DNA from: a bacterium
GTDB taxonomy: Bacteria; Bacillota_A; Clostridia; Lachnospirales; Lachnospiraceae
Reading direction: 5' to 3'
Assembly: GCA_004562915.1 (NCBI GenBank)
Contig: SFQZ01000020.1
Span: forward strand, 1-57,173
DNA length: 57,173 bases
Shown here: in pieces, positions 45,604 to 55,707 of the stretch
How positions within the stretch are numbered: position 1 is the first letter of the stretch
Layout: every line of letters starts with the position of its first letter
Translations under genes and position numbers: made by a program
The notes under the pieces: generated by a model
Told to the model about the DNA's origin: nothing
What the model saw: the letters and a program-made list of their open reading frames with translations, nothing else
The model's database searches: none

Positions 45604-47073
45604 TTACCGTTTCCCGGCATCTTCATCCAGGATTTCCTGAATCAATACCCTTTCATCCATGGGATATTTCTTACCTTTGATCTCCTGGTAATCTTCATGT
45701 CCTTTGCCTGCCAATACCACAATATCTCCCGGTTCTCCATGATGGATCGCATAAGCAATCGCTTCTTTTCGGTCAATAATCTCCACATATTTCCCGTCTG
45801 TTTTGCCGATTCCGGTTTTGATATCATCAATGATCGCCTGAGGCTCTTCATTTCTCGGATTATCTGATGTGATAATCGTAAGATCAGCCAGTTTTCCGGA
45901 TACCTCACCCATCTCAAATCTTCTGTCTCTGGAACGATTGCCTCCACAACCGAACAGGCAGACCAGCCGATGGGGATGGTATTCCTTCAGCGTTGTCAGA
46001 AGACTTTCCAGACTCATGGCATTGTGTGCATAATCAATCATCAGTGTAAATTCATCTGACACTTTCACCATCTCAATACGGCCTTTCACTTTAGCTACCT
46101 TCAGCGCTTTTCTGATATTTTCCTCAGATACATGGAAATGACGGCAGATGGCAATAGCAGTCAGTGAATTATAGATACTGAATTTGCCCGGAAGATCAAT
46201 TTCTACCGGGAAATGCAGCAATCCATCCAGCTGATAAGAAATTCCCAATGTACCTTTTCCTGTCACAAGCTTTGGATTCACTGCACGCAGATCAGCCTCC
46301 GGTGAAAATCCATACGTCTCAAGTGTACAAGTGTGTCCATCGACGATTTTTTCAAAATGCTCATCATCACGATTGACAATCCCAATTTTACACTGACGAA
46401 GCAACATTTTCTTACATTCCAAATAATGCTCAAAACTGGTGTGCTCATTTGGTCCAATATGATCCGGCTCAATATTGGTAAAAATACCAATTTCAAACTG
46501 AAATCCCGCTGTCCGATGAAGCATCAGGCCCTGAGAAGAAACTTCCATCACCGCGCAGTCACATCCCTCATCCAGCATCTGGCGGAAATACTTCTGAACC
46601 AGCAGAGATTCCGGCGTAGTGTTGGCGGATGGAATCACCGTATCACCGATGATCGTCTCAATGGTTCCGATCAGACCCACTTTATATCCCGCATTTTCCA
46701 GAATCGATTTCACCATATAAGTAGTTGTGGTCTTTCCTTTGGTTCCGGTAATTCCGATCACTTTCAAATGATCCCCCGGATAGCCGTAATATGCAGCAGC
46801 GATCACAGCCATGGCGTAACGGGTATCCTTTACCTGAATCACCGTCACATCCTCCGGCACCTCCACCGGTTCTTCCACAACGATAACTTTCGCTCCCTGC
46901 TGAGCCACCGTCTGCGCAAATGTATGCCCATCAACCACAGCTCCCCGGATACAGATAAAAAGTGATCCGTCTTTTGCTTTACGGGAATCAGCTACAACAT
47001 CTTCAATCTCTCTGTCTGTCGTTCCCTGCAGACATGTATATTCCAAACGTTCCAATAAATTTGTTAATTTCAT
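45604..47073 (-). CDS. murE: UDP-MurNAc-tripeptide synthetase MurE
   Basis: Adds the third amino acid to the peptidoglycan precursor. It has 489 residues. The ATP site GITGTKGKTTT (about 112) and the carbamylated Lys region are present. The DNPR motif (SDNPRNEEP, about 408-411) indicates meso-diaminopimelate as the amino acid added. It heads the priA-def-fmt block. Confidence 0.93.
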   Translation of the reverse strand: MKLTNLLERLEYTCLQGTTDREIEDVVADSRKAKDGSLFICIRGAVVDGHTFAQTVAQQGAKVIVVEEPVEVPEDVTVIQVKDTRYAMAVIAAAYYGYPGDHLKVIGITGTKGKTTTTYMVKSILENAGYKVGLIGTIETIIGDTVIPSANTTPESLLVQKYFRQMLDEGCDCAVMEVSSQGLMLHRTAGFQFEIGIFTNIEPDHIGPNEHTSFEHYLECKKMLLRQCKIGIVNRDDEHFEKIVDGHTCTLETYGFSPEADLRAVNPKLVTGKGTLGISYQLDGLLHFPVEIDLPGKFSIYNSLTAIAICRHFHVSEENIRKALKVAKVKGRIEMVKVSDEFTLMIDYAHNAMSLESLLTTLKEYHPHRLVCLFGCGGNRSRDRRFEMGEVSGKLADLTIITSDNPRNEEPQAIIDDIKTGIGKTDGKYVEIIDRKEAIAYAIHHGEPGDIVVLAGKGHEDYQEIKGKKYPMDERVLIQEILDEDAGKR

Positions 47074-47155
47074 AGAATGCCTCCATTCTCATGAGCATAA
47101 TTCAAAAGCTGCCCATAGATAGTTATAGAATATCATATATTTTGATAAAAATGAA

Positions 47156-47183
47156 GAGGGTATTGCCAATTTGCAATACCCTC
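47156..47183 (-). terminator. Terminator of the 47-55 kb operon
   Basis: 11-bp perfect arms (47156-47166, 47173-47183), 6-nt loop. On the minus strand TTCATTTTTATC follows. It separates the TIM-barrel gene from murE. Confidence 0.8.
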
Positions 47184-47217
47184 CCTGGACAACTATTCTA
47201 CTATTCTATATTTAAAA

Positions 47218-48144
47218 TTATACTATCTTTGCTTTTTCATCCAACACCATCTGATAAAATCTTTCCGCATAAACATACGCCTGTTTTAAATCTGCCATTT
47301 CTTTTTCCTGAGAATTGTATTTAGTTCCATACTGCAGACACACTTCAAAATCAGCCGGTAAATCAATAGGTGCCCGCGCGATCCAATAAGCAATCTGATT
47401 CCAGTCCAACACTCCGGTAAATGGACATCTGTGTTTATCCGCAGTCAGTACTTTTTCATCATTATCCAGATCTTCCCTCGGTATGGAATCCGTATCCTGT
47501 AAATGTGTGGCATACAGGCGATCATAATATTTCTCCAATAACTCATAATAATTATCCTGGAACATGATACTTGCATGACCGGAATCAAAACACAATCCTA
47601 TAAATTCCCGATCGTATCGTTCAAACAGCCTTTCAAACTGATCCCTCTGATCTTCTGCCGGAGCAAACAGCAGGTTTTCCACTGCAATTTTTACACCTGC
47701 CGTTTTTGCATATGGCTGTACCTCATCAAAAGATTTAAATACCTGTTCATAATAATCTTTTTTAGCCTCTTTACACTTGCGGAATACTCTGAACGGTAAC
47801 GCCATATGCAACACCATAGTATCCGCACCAATCTGCGTACATAAATCAATTCTGTTTTTCAAAAGCTCTACGCCCGCTTCCCGGATATATGGATTGGAAC
47901 TTTTATAATCTTTTCGAAAACTTCCCTCGGTCGCATGAATTGTGTGCGCTTTTAGTCCGTAATGCCGCAGCATATCCCGTGCATAAAACATTTCACTTGG
48001 ACTATAAAGATATTCACCATCCCAATTATGCATCCATGATGTATGAGTAAAACCAGTCTCCGCAAGACATTTGATCTGATGTTCTATTTCATCCCAATTT
48101 TGTATATCATTGTTATAATCAGTGTTTACTGACGTATATAGCAT
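47218..48144 (-). CDS. Sugar phosphate isomerase/epimerase (TIM barrel)
   Basis: 308-residue xylose-isomerase-like TIM barrel. Conserved metal and acid positions appear in VLHMALPF, VKIAVENLLF, GLCFDSGHASI and DWNQIAYWI. The family spans isomerases, epimerases and dehydratases, so the exact reaction cannot be named. GGAGGTG precedes the ATG. It is the last gene of the two-component unit, 31 bases from the response regulator. Confidence 0.85.
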   Translation of the reverse strand: MLYTSVNTDYNNDIQNWDEIEHQIKCLAETGFTHTSWMHNWDGEYLYSPSEMFYARDMLRHYGLKAHTIHATEGSFRKDYKSSNPYIREAGVELLKNRIDLCTQIGADTMVLHMALPFRVFRKCKEAKKDYYEQVFKSFDEVQPYAKTAGVKIAVENLLFAPAEDQRDQFERLFERYDREFIGLCFDSGHASIMFQDNYYELLEKYYDRLYATHLQDTDSIPREDLDNDEKVLTADKHRCPFTGVLDWNQIAYWIARAPIDLPADFEVCLQYGTKYNSQEKEMADLKQAYVYAERFYQMVLDEKAKIV

Positions 48145-48175
48145 ATTTCACACCTCCTGATTTTCATATATGAAT

Positions 48176-49711
48176 TTATGTATTTGTTTCGTTTTTTCCG
48201 GCCTTTTTGTAAAAAGTCGGAGACACTCCATAATATTTTTTAAATGCCCTTGAAAAATTAAATACATTATTATAACCGACAGCTTCCGAAATTTCCTGAA
48301 GATTCATGGTTGGACATTGCAATAATTGCTCCGCATACACCATTCTTTTTGAAATCATATACTCCTGAAAGGACACCCCATATGTCTCATGGAACATTTT
48401 ACTCAGATGTGAATAACTTATGAAAAACTTATCTGCTATTTCTGAAAGCACCAGTTTCTCAGTAAAATTCTGATCAATATATTCGCAGATTTCATCCATA
48501 ATATTTCCCTGGCTTTCTTTTCTTTCCATAAAATCTACATATACCAGAATCTTCCGTTTTACGACTTCGACAAAATGTTCAATAGAAGTAATATCATAAA
48601 AAGAAATGGAATCTGTATCCACCTCCGATTTTTCTTTATCTGAAGATGATATTGCCGAATAGATAAGACCAGTAACAAAATTATAATATCTCTTCAATTC
48701 CGAAATCTGAAGCATGCGGATCTCCACTTCAATTCGTTTCCAGATATTTGTATGAAGCATTAGTTTTGGATTCTCAATCAAGTTGGAAGTACTCTTTCGC
48801 AATCTCTCTCGTATTTCCATAGATTTTTTCTGCTCTTTTTGAGAAAACAGCTTTCCATATCCTTCCGTCATCCGATAGCAAAGATTATTTTCACATTCAT
48901 AATTCAAACGATATATTTCTGAAATGCCTCCACAACTGCTGATACCAATTGCAGGCATTCCCAAACCTTTGCTTATAATCTCCTCTATCAATTGCTTTCC
49001 ATAGATCGGCAGCACGTCATAATCCATATCGTCACTAGAGAGCAGAAGCTCAATTTTTTGACGCGTACGAGCCGAACACAAACACTGATATTCCTTCTTA
49101 TCATATTCCAGATCATATATCAGATTAATTATTTTATTAATTTCTTGTTCAGACATTGATCTTTCAAAACCTATTTTAACAATACATATTTTCCAGTCAT
49201 CGGTTTCACTGGGGATTTCTTTCTTTAGTTTATCCAGAGTAGTTTCATCCACCGGTCTGGACAACTGTTCAAAGATTTTTTCTGCCGTTGTAACACGCGA
49301 ACTTCTTGATTCTCCGGAATAGTTGGTCTTATTCAACAGACATTCACACTGCTGCTGGAGCATATCATGCAACTGTTTTGTCAGAATTGGTTTCAGAAGA
49401 TAATCTGTCACCCCTTCCTGAAACGCTTCTCGAACATATTTATAATCATCATATCCGCTCAGAACGATGAAGCACACGGGAAAAAGGATTTTTTTCATCT
49501 GTCGAATCATTTCGATCCCATCCATCTCTCCCATTTTGATGTCCGTGATTACAATTTCCGGTTTATAGTCTCTGCAGATTTCCAGCGCTTCTTCCCCACT
49601 GTAACAAGTTTTAACCTCACCGATTTCTTTCATGTTCATCATCTTTATTTTTGAACATATATTTTCGCAGATATGATATTCATCATCTACAACTAACACT
49701 GAAAACTTCAT
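48176..49711 (-). CDS. YesN-type response regulator (receiver plus AraC domain)
   Basis: 511 residues from ATG 49711, one base past the kinase stop, so it is translationally coupled. VDDEYHICEN, the phospho-Asp in EIVITDIKMGEMDG and LLKPILTK mark the receiver. The C-terminal AraC domain has LSEIADKFFISYSHLSKMF and ends GVSPTFYKK. A likely target is the mirrored divergent promoter region at 55565-55716. Confidence 0.92.
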   Translation of the reverse strand: MKFSVLVVDDEYHICENICSKIKMMNMKEIGEVKTCYSGEEALEICRDYKPEIVITDIKMGEMDGIEMIRQMKKILFPVCFIVLSGYDDYKYVREAFQEGVTDYLLKPILTKQLHDMLQQQCECLLNKTNYSGESRSSRVTTAEKIFEQLSRPVDETTLDKLKKEIPSETDDWKICIVKIGFERSMSEQEINKIINLIYDLEYDKKEYQCLCSARTRQKIELLLSSDDMDYDVLPIYGKQLIEEIISKGLGMPAIGISSCGGISEIYRLNYECENNLCYRMTEGYGKLFSQKEQKKSMEIRERLRKSTSNLIENPKLMLHTNIWKRIEVEIRMLQISELKRYYNFVTGLIYSAISSSDKEKSEVDTDSISFYDITSIEHFVEVVKRKILVYVDFMERKESQGNIMDEICEYIDQNFTEKLVLSEIADKFFISYSHLSKMFHETYGVSFQEYMISKRMVYAEQLLQCPTMNLQEISEAVGYNNVFNFSRAFKKYYGVSPTFYKKAGKNETNT

Positions 49712-49712
49712 T

Positions 49713-51503
49713 TCATTCACTTTCTTCAAAATCCTTTATTGGTATCTTGATCGTTACAACAGTTCCTTCTTCTATCTTACTGTCAATCAACAATTCCGCC
49801 TCTTCTCCATAAATTAACTGCAGCCTTTTGTAAATATTTCGCAGTCCTATAAAGGAAGAATTAGGTGAAATCGTATTCTCCAGTTGTTTTCCTTCCACAA
49901 TATTTTCACGAATTTTTTCCAGATACTCTTTATCAACACCTGTTCCGTTATCTTCTATTTCAATCACAAGAAATTTTCCAAAATACCTTGCCTTAATCCT
50001 GATCCATGTTCGTTGATTCTTTTTCGCACCATGCACAATAGAATTTTCCAAAATTGGCTGAAGCAGATACTTTATTATCTCCACAGGATATAATTCCTGA
50101 GGTACGTCCAGCTCCAGTTCCAGATTTCCTTCACAACGAATACTGTATACCTGTACCAGTGAGTATGCATTATCCATTTCTTCTTTCACAGTGGCAAACA
50201 TTCCTGTATTTTTTATATTATAACGAAGTAAATGTCCAAAATAAGCAATAGCCTCCGATAATCTAAAATTACCATTGTCCTCCGCATTGGATGCAAAAAT
50301 ACTCAATGTATTATAGATAAAATGTGGATTCATCTGATACTGCAGAGCCTTAATCTGCGCTTCTTTTTTATCACTTTCCTTTTTGATCATATCGGAAATC
50401 AGAGTCTGAATTTTATTCAACAAGACATTATAACGCATAGTGATGGTACGGAATTCATCACATTCATCAACAGGGATCTGTCCTTCAAATCCATTTGCCA
50501 CAATTCTGTCCATCTCGTTGATATTTTTGTTGATTTTATTCATAATATATTTAATCAAAATATGAAGACACAGAGCCTGTACCACAATGAGCAGACTGAA
50601 CAATACAAAAATCCGAAGAGCAAGTATGATGTAACTGTTTTTCTCAATCGCGTTTCTGTCAATCACTACCAGTTTATAATCCTTGATATAACTGTACAGA
50701 TGTCCAAAAGATACTTCTGAGAAGTTCACCGTGTTTTCCGCAACAGAAGACTGAATGGCTGAAATCACGTTGGTACTTAACGGTTCTCCCCAGAAGTCCT
50801 TGGTATTGGTAAAATAAATACTATACTCATTTCGCTTGTTTTCCTGAAGGGAAAGCAAAAACTTTTCAGGGTCTATTTCAAAAACAAGCAATCCTGAATA
50901 AACATCGTCCTCTTCATTCCGTATATCACGAACAAAAAGCAACAGTTCATCTATAGATGCATTCATATCTTTTTTTGCAAAATACTTTTCTGTCGTTTCT
51001 TTATCCAGAAAGTAGAAATCAGCAACTTTCTGCTGTTCATGAAAATTATCATAAAAATCAAATCCATACAAAAGCGATATGTTGTAAAAATTCTCCTGAT
51101 CGCATAACTCATTTTTATTTGTATAGATATTTATATCTTCAATTCCCCTGTTTTGATATTTTAATGTATATTGTAATGCATCTATAATTTCATTACTGGA
51201 ACGCTTCGTCCATATTGGAAAATTTTCCAGATTGTTTCTGGAAATCAGAGATGCAATGGGACTTCGATAAGCCAGATTCTGAGACAGCGTTTCTACCGTT
51301 GCCAGTGAATTTTGAATGCTCTGCGTCAATTGTTCCAAAGCCAGCTGCTTACTGCTTACAGTTTCTGTGTATAGCTTCTCATACTGAGACATTGAAAGAT
51401 AGCTGACCAGCATAAATACCGGAAAAATAACTACAACTGCATAAATGATTATAATCTTTTTAATCAGAGACGTTTTTTTCAGTTTTTCAATCATTGCTTT
51501 CAT
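49713..51503 (-). CDS. YesM-type sensor histidine kinase
   Basis: 596-residue membrane kinase. Helices at about 15-35 and about 285-310 bracket an extracellular sensor. A HAMP-like region is followed by the phospho-His in YQMNPHFIYNTLSIFA, the N-box LLQPILENSIVHG and EIEDNGTGV. AAAGGA precedes ATG 51503. It has its own promoter at 51542-51570. Confidence 0.93.
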   Translation of the reverse strand: MKAMIEKLKKTSLIKKIIIIYAVVVIFPVFMLVSYLSMSQYEKLYTETVSSKQLALEQLTQSIQNSLATVETLSQNLAYRSPIASLISRNNLENFPIWTKRSSNEIIDALQYTLKYQNRGIEDINIYTNKNELCDQENFYNISLLYGFDFYDNFHEQQKVADFYFLDKETTEKYFAKKDMNASIDELLLFVRDIRNEEDDVYSGLLVFEIDPEKFLLSLQENKRNEYSIYFTNTKDFWGEPLSTNVISAIQSSVAENTVNFSEVSFGHLYSYIKDYKLVVIDRNAIEKNSYIILALRIFVLFSLLIVVQALCLHILIKYIMNKINKNINEMDRIVANGFEGQIPVDECDEFRTITMRYNVLLNKIQTLISDMIKKESDKKEAQIKALQYQMNPHFIYNTLSIFASNAEDNGNFRLSEAIAYFGHLLRYNIKNTGMFATVKEEMDNAYSLVQVYSIRCEGNLELELDVPQELYPVEIIKYLLQPILENSIVHGAKKNQRTWIRIKARYFGKFLVIEIEDNGTGVDKEYLEKIRENIVEGKQLENTISPNSSFIGLRNIYKRLQLIYGEEAELLIDSKIEEGTVVTIKIPIKDFEESE

Positions 51504-51541
51504 AAATTTCCTTTGTCCATATATTATAATTTCATGTAGTC

Positions 51542-51570
51542 ATCATAAACTCAGCTATCTTTTATGTCAA
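51542..51570 (-). promoter_or_regulatory. SigA-type promoter of the kinase-regulator-isomerase unit
   Basis: Minus strand: TTGACA (51570-51565), 17-bp spacer, TATGAT (51547-51542). It lies in the 82-base gap after the PhnP-like gene, so the sensor genes can be expressed without the ABC operon. Confidence 0.75.
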
Positions 51571-51585
51571 TAAACCTTTTACCTG

Positions 51586-52413
51586 CTAAAACTCCGCTTC
51601 CATTCCGTCCCAGGCAACTTCAAAATTCTCTTTTTCTGCCCATTCTGTCATTTCTTTATAAAGCATCTCCCCATTGTGAGAAAAATGTACACAGATCCAT
51701 TTGGTATCCGAATCTGTACATCCCATATCCATCAACTTATCACGAATCGCCAGATTATGCTGAAATCCCATATGGTTTGGATCGATTGGATGTTTTCCCA
51801 TAGTGCAGTCCAGACTGACACAGTCCAGCTTTTTCCCTTCCAAAAACTCCCATATTTCATCGTAAAACATGCTGCTGTCATTTCCATAAAGAATTGTTTT
51901 TCCGTTATGCTCTATCAGATAAATCAGAGCTGTTTCTGTTTTCATATGTTTTGTCGGCATCGGATAAATCGTATAGTCTTCGATCTCAAACTTTTCAAAT
52001 GGTTTTACCTCATGAAATTGCAGATAATCCCAGATTTCCGGAACGCAAAATCTGTCTGCTGCCTCTTTTAAAAGACTTCCAACCACATCATTTCCATAAA
52101 TATGTAATACCTCTGCTCCCATATCATGTTCATAGATCGGCAGACGCATCAACAGATCAAACGGATAAAAATGATCATCATGTGAATGGGTAATCAACAG
52201 ATGCGCAATGCTTGAAAAATCCATGTTGTAATGCTGAATATGAAAATAACTGTCTGCCGGAAAATCCACCAATATTTTATCATCAATGATTGCCTGTGAA
52301 CGTGTCCTGAGTTCTCTTCCTCCTCTTTTTCTTGCCTCATTACAAGTCGCACATCTGCAAAACAGTGCTGGTATTCCCTCAGCAGCGCCAGTTCCCAAAT
52401 ATTTGATCTTCAT
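51586..52413 (-). CDS. PhnP-like metallo-beta-lactamase-fold phosphodiesterase
   Basis: 275 residues. The N-terminus LGTGAAEGIPALFCRCATC matches PhnP, including the extra Cys cluster (C19, C21, C24 approximately) that binds a structural zinc. The metal motif is THSHDDH (about 75-81), later His is in PTKHMKTE and VHFSHN. The C-terminus FEVAWDGME also matches PhnP. PhnP hydrolyses a cyclic ribose 1,2-phosphate in phosphonate breakdown, but no phosphonate genes are here. It lies inside a sugar ABC operon, so it probably acts on a related cyclic or diester sugar phosphate. That is inference. Confidence 0.82.
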   Translation of the reverse strand: MKIKYLGTGAAEGIPALFCRCATCNEARKRGGRELRTRSQAIIDDKILVDFPADSYFHIQHYNMDFSSIAHLLITHSHDDHFYPFDLLMRLPIYEHDMGAEVLHIYGNDVVGSLLKEAADRFCVPEIWDYLQFHEVKPFEKFEIEDYTIYPMPTKHMKTETALIYLIEHNGKTILYGNDSSMFYDEIWEFLEGKKLDCVSLDCTMGKHPIDPNHMGFQHNLAIRDKLMDMGCTDSDTKWICVHFSHNGEMLYKEMTEWAEKENFEVAWDGMEAEF

Positions 52414-52433
52414 TATATTTTCTCCTTTAATTA

Positions 52434-53756
52434 TTATTTTGAAGCCCAGTATTCATCCAGTGCTTTCTGTGCTGTTTCTTTGGCAATCCTCAATGCTTCT
52501 TCTGCCGGAATATTTTCGATTTCTACCATATCTGCCGCATCTTTCAGAGCCTGATCGATTTTTCCATTCGTTGGATCGGAGAAGTTTCTCTGTGCACATT
52601 CCAGCTGTTCCAACGGAACCCTTGCCTGTGGATTTTCTTCCAGGTATGCCTGAAATGCTTCATCTTCCAATGCTGTAGTCCTTACCGGCGTATAACCTGT
52701 ATTCATCGCAAACTTTGCAGTTCCCTGTACACTTGTCAAATAAGATATCCACTTAAATCCCGCTTCTTTTTGTTCATCTGAAGCCTTATTTAAAATTGCA
52801 CAGGTGATCGGATCGGCTACCGGTGAAGGAGCATGATCACCAAATCCCGGCTGAATATGTGCTGCCAGTTTATCGAAATCTAAATCACCCTGATCACCAT
52901 TGGAACCTATATATCCGGCTGCGCGTCCCTGCATAACATCATCAATTGTTTTATACCAATACTCCCATCCGTCTCCGCCGGAATGAATTCCCATAATCTG
53001 ATCATCATGAATCCATTTTCGAATTGCTTCCCAGGATTCCACCCACTCCGATGAATCAATCAATACCGTCTTTCCATCATCACTCAGCACCTTTCCTCCA
53101 TTGCTGAATGCTATGTCTTTAAGATTTTCCACCCCATACATAGGCTCCCAGCCATAGAAAACCGTTTCTCCATTTTCTTTTACTGTCAATTTTTCCGCTG
53201 CTTCAGCCAGATTCTGCCAATTTGCAAATGCTTCATCCGGATCAATTCCATTTTCCTCAAAAACAGCCTTGTCATAATACATAACCTGCGTTGTTCCATA
53301 TACCGGAAGCCCAAACACTTTTCCTTCTGTATTCTGACAGTAATCCATCAATGATTCTACCAGATCTTCCTTATGAAACTCTGAATCGTTTTCAATATAA
53401 CTGTCCAGATATTCCAGAGTTCCTTTTTCTGCAAACTGCTGCAGATACTGATTGGTAAATAAAGCAGTTGCCGGTACTTTACCGGATGCGATTGCCGATT
53501 GTACCAGCCGCTTGGTTTCTGCATAGTCGGACTGCTGTACCCCTGTCACTTTCACTTCATCCTGTGACTCATTAAAATCATTGATAATGGATTCCATGGT
53601 TTCACCAAGTTTTCCGCCAAGACCATACCAAAATTCAATCTCCACCACTTCACTGCCTGATTCTTCTGATTCAGTCTCACCGGAACCTCCACATCCTACA
53701 ATTGCTGTAACTGCCATCATTCCGCACAGAAATAGACTTATCATTTTTTTCTTCAT
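52434..53756 (-). CDS. ABC transporter solute-binding lipoprotein (UgpB-like)
   Basis: 440 residues. The signal peptide ends in a lipobox (AIVGCGG, Cys about 22). FWYGLGGKLGETMESIINDFN and the C-terminal NTGYTPV resemble UgpB, the glycerol-3-phosphate and glycerophosphodiester binding protein, more than maltose-type binders. The resemblance is from memory of the motifs. GAGGAGG precedes the ATG. It works with the two permeases upstream. Confidence 0.88.
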   Translation of the reverse strand: MKKKMISLFLCGMMAVTAIVGCGGSGETESEESGSEVVEIEFWYGLGGKLGETMESIINDFNESQDEVKVTGVQQSDYAETKRLVQSAIASGKVPATALFTNQYLQQFAEKGTLEYLDSYIENDSEFHKEDLVESLMDYCQNTEGKVFGLPVYGTTQVMYYDKAVFEENGIDPDEAFANWQNLAEAAEKLTVKENGETVFYGWEPMYGVENLKDIAFSNGGKVLSDDGKTVLIDSSEWVESWEAIRKWIHDDQIMGIHSGGDGWEYWYKTIDDVMQGRAAGYIGSNGDQGDLDFDKLAAHIQPGFGDHAPSPVADPITCAILNKASDEQKEAGFKWISYLTSVQGTAKFAMNTGYTPVRTTALEDEAFQAYLEENPQARVPLEQLECAQRNFSDPTNGKIDQALKDAADMVEIENIPAEEALRIAKETAQKALDEYWASK

Positions 53757-53777
53757 ATTCTTCCTCCTGTTCTTCTT

Positions 53778-54620
53778 CTATTCTTTTACACCAGAATCAT
53801 TGGTGATTCCTTTTATAATCCACTTTTGTCCAAATGCCACGATCAAAATTAACGGTACAACAACTACACAACAAGCAGCCATGATCGACCCCCACTCCAT
53901 ACCATAAGCTCCATAACCGGAGAAAAATGCTTTTAACCCCATACTGACAAAATATTTCTCCTTATCTTTGATAATCAAGGACGGCCACAAATAATTATTA
54001 TAGTTTCCAATAAAGGAAAGAATTCCCAGAGTAACCGTTGCAGGGATGCACAATGGCATCACAATTTTCCAGAAACGCTGCCAGTGGCCTGCCCCATCTG
54101 CTCTCGCAGCTTCCATAATGGAGCTGTTAATCTGCAGATATGTTGTACGATAATAAAAAATATTAAAAATGCTTGCCGAACTTGATACAATATATCCCAT
54201 GTGTGTATCCATCAATCCCATTTTGGAAATCAGAATATAAGACGGGATATACGTAGAAGCCGCCGGCATAATATAGGTTACCAGAATCAGCATATAAAGA
54301 ATCCGGCTTCCACGAAAACGGATAAACACAAGTGCATAAGCAAACATAGCAGAATTCAGCAATACGATCACTGTACAGATCACTGCGGTACTTGTGCTGT
54401 TCCACATATAGTTAAAAAAGTCCCCCTCCCGCAATACATTGAGATAATTTATCCACTGCGGTATCTTCGGCAGCACTTCGGGAGGCATTGCCCAGATTTC
54501 GTCTTTTGTTTTTATGGAGTTACTGATCATCCATAAAAAAGGAAAGGCAATGGTAAAACTGCTTACTGCCAAAACCAGATACAGCACGATTTTACTAATA
54601 TTATTCTTTATCTTTTTCAT
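53778..54620 (-). CDS. ABC sugar transporter permease (MalG/UgpE-type)
   Basis: 280-residue permease with six predicted helices. The EAA loop is EAARADGAGHWQRFWKIVMP (about 184-203). It starts at ATG 54620, seven bases past the preceding permease stop, with TAGGTG as ribosome site. Confidence 0.92.
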   Translation of the reverse strand: MKKIKNNISKIVLYLVLAVSSFTIAFPFLWMISNSIKTKDEIWAMPPEVLPKIPQWINYLNVLREGDFFNYMWNSTSTAVICTVIVLLNSAMFAYALVFIRFRGSRILYMLILVTYIMPAASTYIPSYILISKMGLMDTHMGYIVSSSASIFNIFYYRTTYLQINSSIMEAARADGAGHWQRFWKIVMPLCIPATVTLGILSFIGNYNNYLWPSLIIKDKEKYFVSMGLKAFFSGYGAYGMEWGSIMAACCVVVVPLILIVAFGQKWIIKGITNDSGVKE

Positions 54621-54627
54621 ACGTCAC

Positions 54628-55515
54628 CTAATCATAATGTACATATTTTTTAGATACCACTGTTTCTCCTATGGATAATACAACAGTGATTAATATGATA
54701 ATAACCGCCACTGCAGAAGCCTTTCCGGTATTAAATGCTTCAAATGCTTCCATATAGAAATAGTATAACAAAGTTCTTGTCGCACCTGCAGGTCCTCCCT
54801 GCGTAAGCACCTGAATCTGGTCATAAGCCTGAATGGAATTGATCGTGGTGATCATTACAAGGAAAAACGTGGTCGGTGAAATTGATGGCCAGATAATCCT
54901 GATGAATTTGACAAATCCTCCTGCTCCGTCTATTGATGCCGCTTCCATGATATTCTGCGAAACTTTTTTTATTGCTTCCACATAAAATATCATCGCCCAG
55001 CCGATCTGTTTCCATACGGTAACAATGACTACCGAAAGCATGGCCGTATCTGAACTTTGTGTCCACTGTAGTCCCGACAGGCCTACAAGAGAAAATAAAT
55101 AATTAAAAATTCCAACTCTCGGTTCAAAAATCCAGGACCACACAATACTTACCGCTACCATCGGCGTAATGTACGGAGAAAATAAAATCGTTTTAAAAAA
55201 TCCACCCCGTTTCACCATACAAAGTGCCAATGCAATCAGTACACCAAATAAAATGGTAGGTATAATGTTTCCTATGGAAAAAAACAATGTATTTTTTAGT
55301 GTTCTGTAAAATTCCGGATCCTCCAACAGACTTTTGTAATTATCCACACCGATAAAATTGATTTGCTCAGATATCATATCCCAGTCTGTAAAACTCAATC
55401 CGGCAGAATAAAATACCGGACCGATCCAGAAAAGGAGCAACGGTATCAGAGCAGGAAGGATAAAAACACAAGCTGCAAGACTCTCCTTTCTATTGTATTT
55501 TTTCTTTTTCTTCAC
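54628..55515 (-). CDS. ABC sugar transporter permease (MalF/UgpA-type)
   Basis: 295-residue permease, first gene of the operon. FWIGPVFYSAGLSFTDW near the N-terminus and the EAA loop EAASIDGAGGFVKFIRIIWP are typical. The N-terminus is strongly basic. GAGGGG precedes the ATG. No ATPase is encoded with it. Confidence 0.92.
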   Translation of the reverse strand: MKKKKKYNRKESLAACVFILPALIPLLLFWIGPVFYSAGLSFTDWDMISEQINFIGVDNYKSLLEDPEFYRTLKNTLFFSIGNIIPTILFGVLIALALCMVKRGGFFKTILFSPYITPMVAVSIVWSWIFEPRVGIFNYLFSLVGLSGLQWTQSSDTAMLSVVIVTVWKQIGWAMIFYVEAIKKVSQNIMEAASIDGAGGFVKFIRIIWPSISPTTFFLVMITTINSIQAYDQIQVLTQGGPAGATRTLLYYFYMEAFEAFNTGKASAVAVIIILITVVLSIGETVVSKKYVHYD

Positions 55516-55564
55516 ATTTTTCCCCTCTTTCTTTTATCTTTCTATCTTCTCTGACTGTATTTTA

Positions 55565-55573
55565 AGTATATCA
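55565..55573 (-). promoter_or_regulatory. Extended -10 of the ABC operon
   Basis: TGATATACT on the minus strand, an extended -10 element. The identical element for the MFS gene lies at 55708-55716, symmetric about the same centre. Confidence 0.6.
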
Positions 55574-55591
55574 ACTAACGTTTTGTAGTAA

Positions 55592-55689
55592 CATATCCTT
55601 TTTTCTGATTTCATATCATTTTTTGTTTCCTTCCTTTTTCGTCAGATTTCATTCCCAAAAAATGATATGTTTTCACTAATGAAGATATG
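55592..55689. promoter_or_regulatory. Mirrored pair of AraC-type direct-repeat operators
   Basis: CATATC occurs at 55592-55597 and 55612-55617, and GATATG at 55664-55669 and 55684-55689. Each pair is spaced 20 bp start to start, and all four are symmetric about 55640.5. The inner sites extend to a 14-bp identity (55612-55625 and 55656-55669). Two direct half-sites two helical turns apart next to the -35 is the usual layout for AraC-domain activators. The response regulator at 48176-49711 is the obvious candidate. Confidence 0.7.
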
Positions 55690-55707
55690 TTTTTCGACAA
55701 TTTCCAA

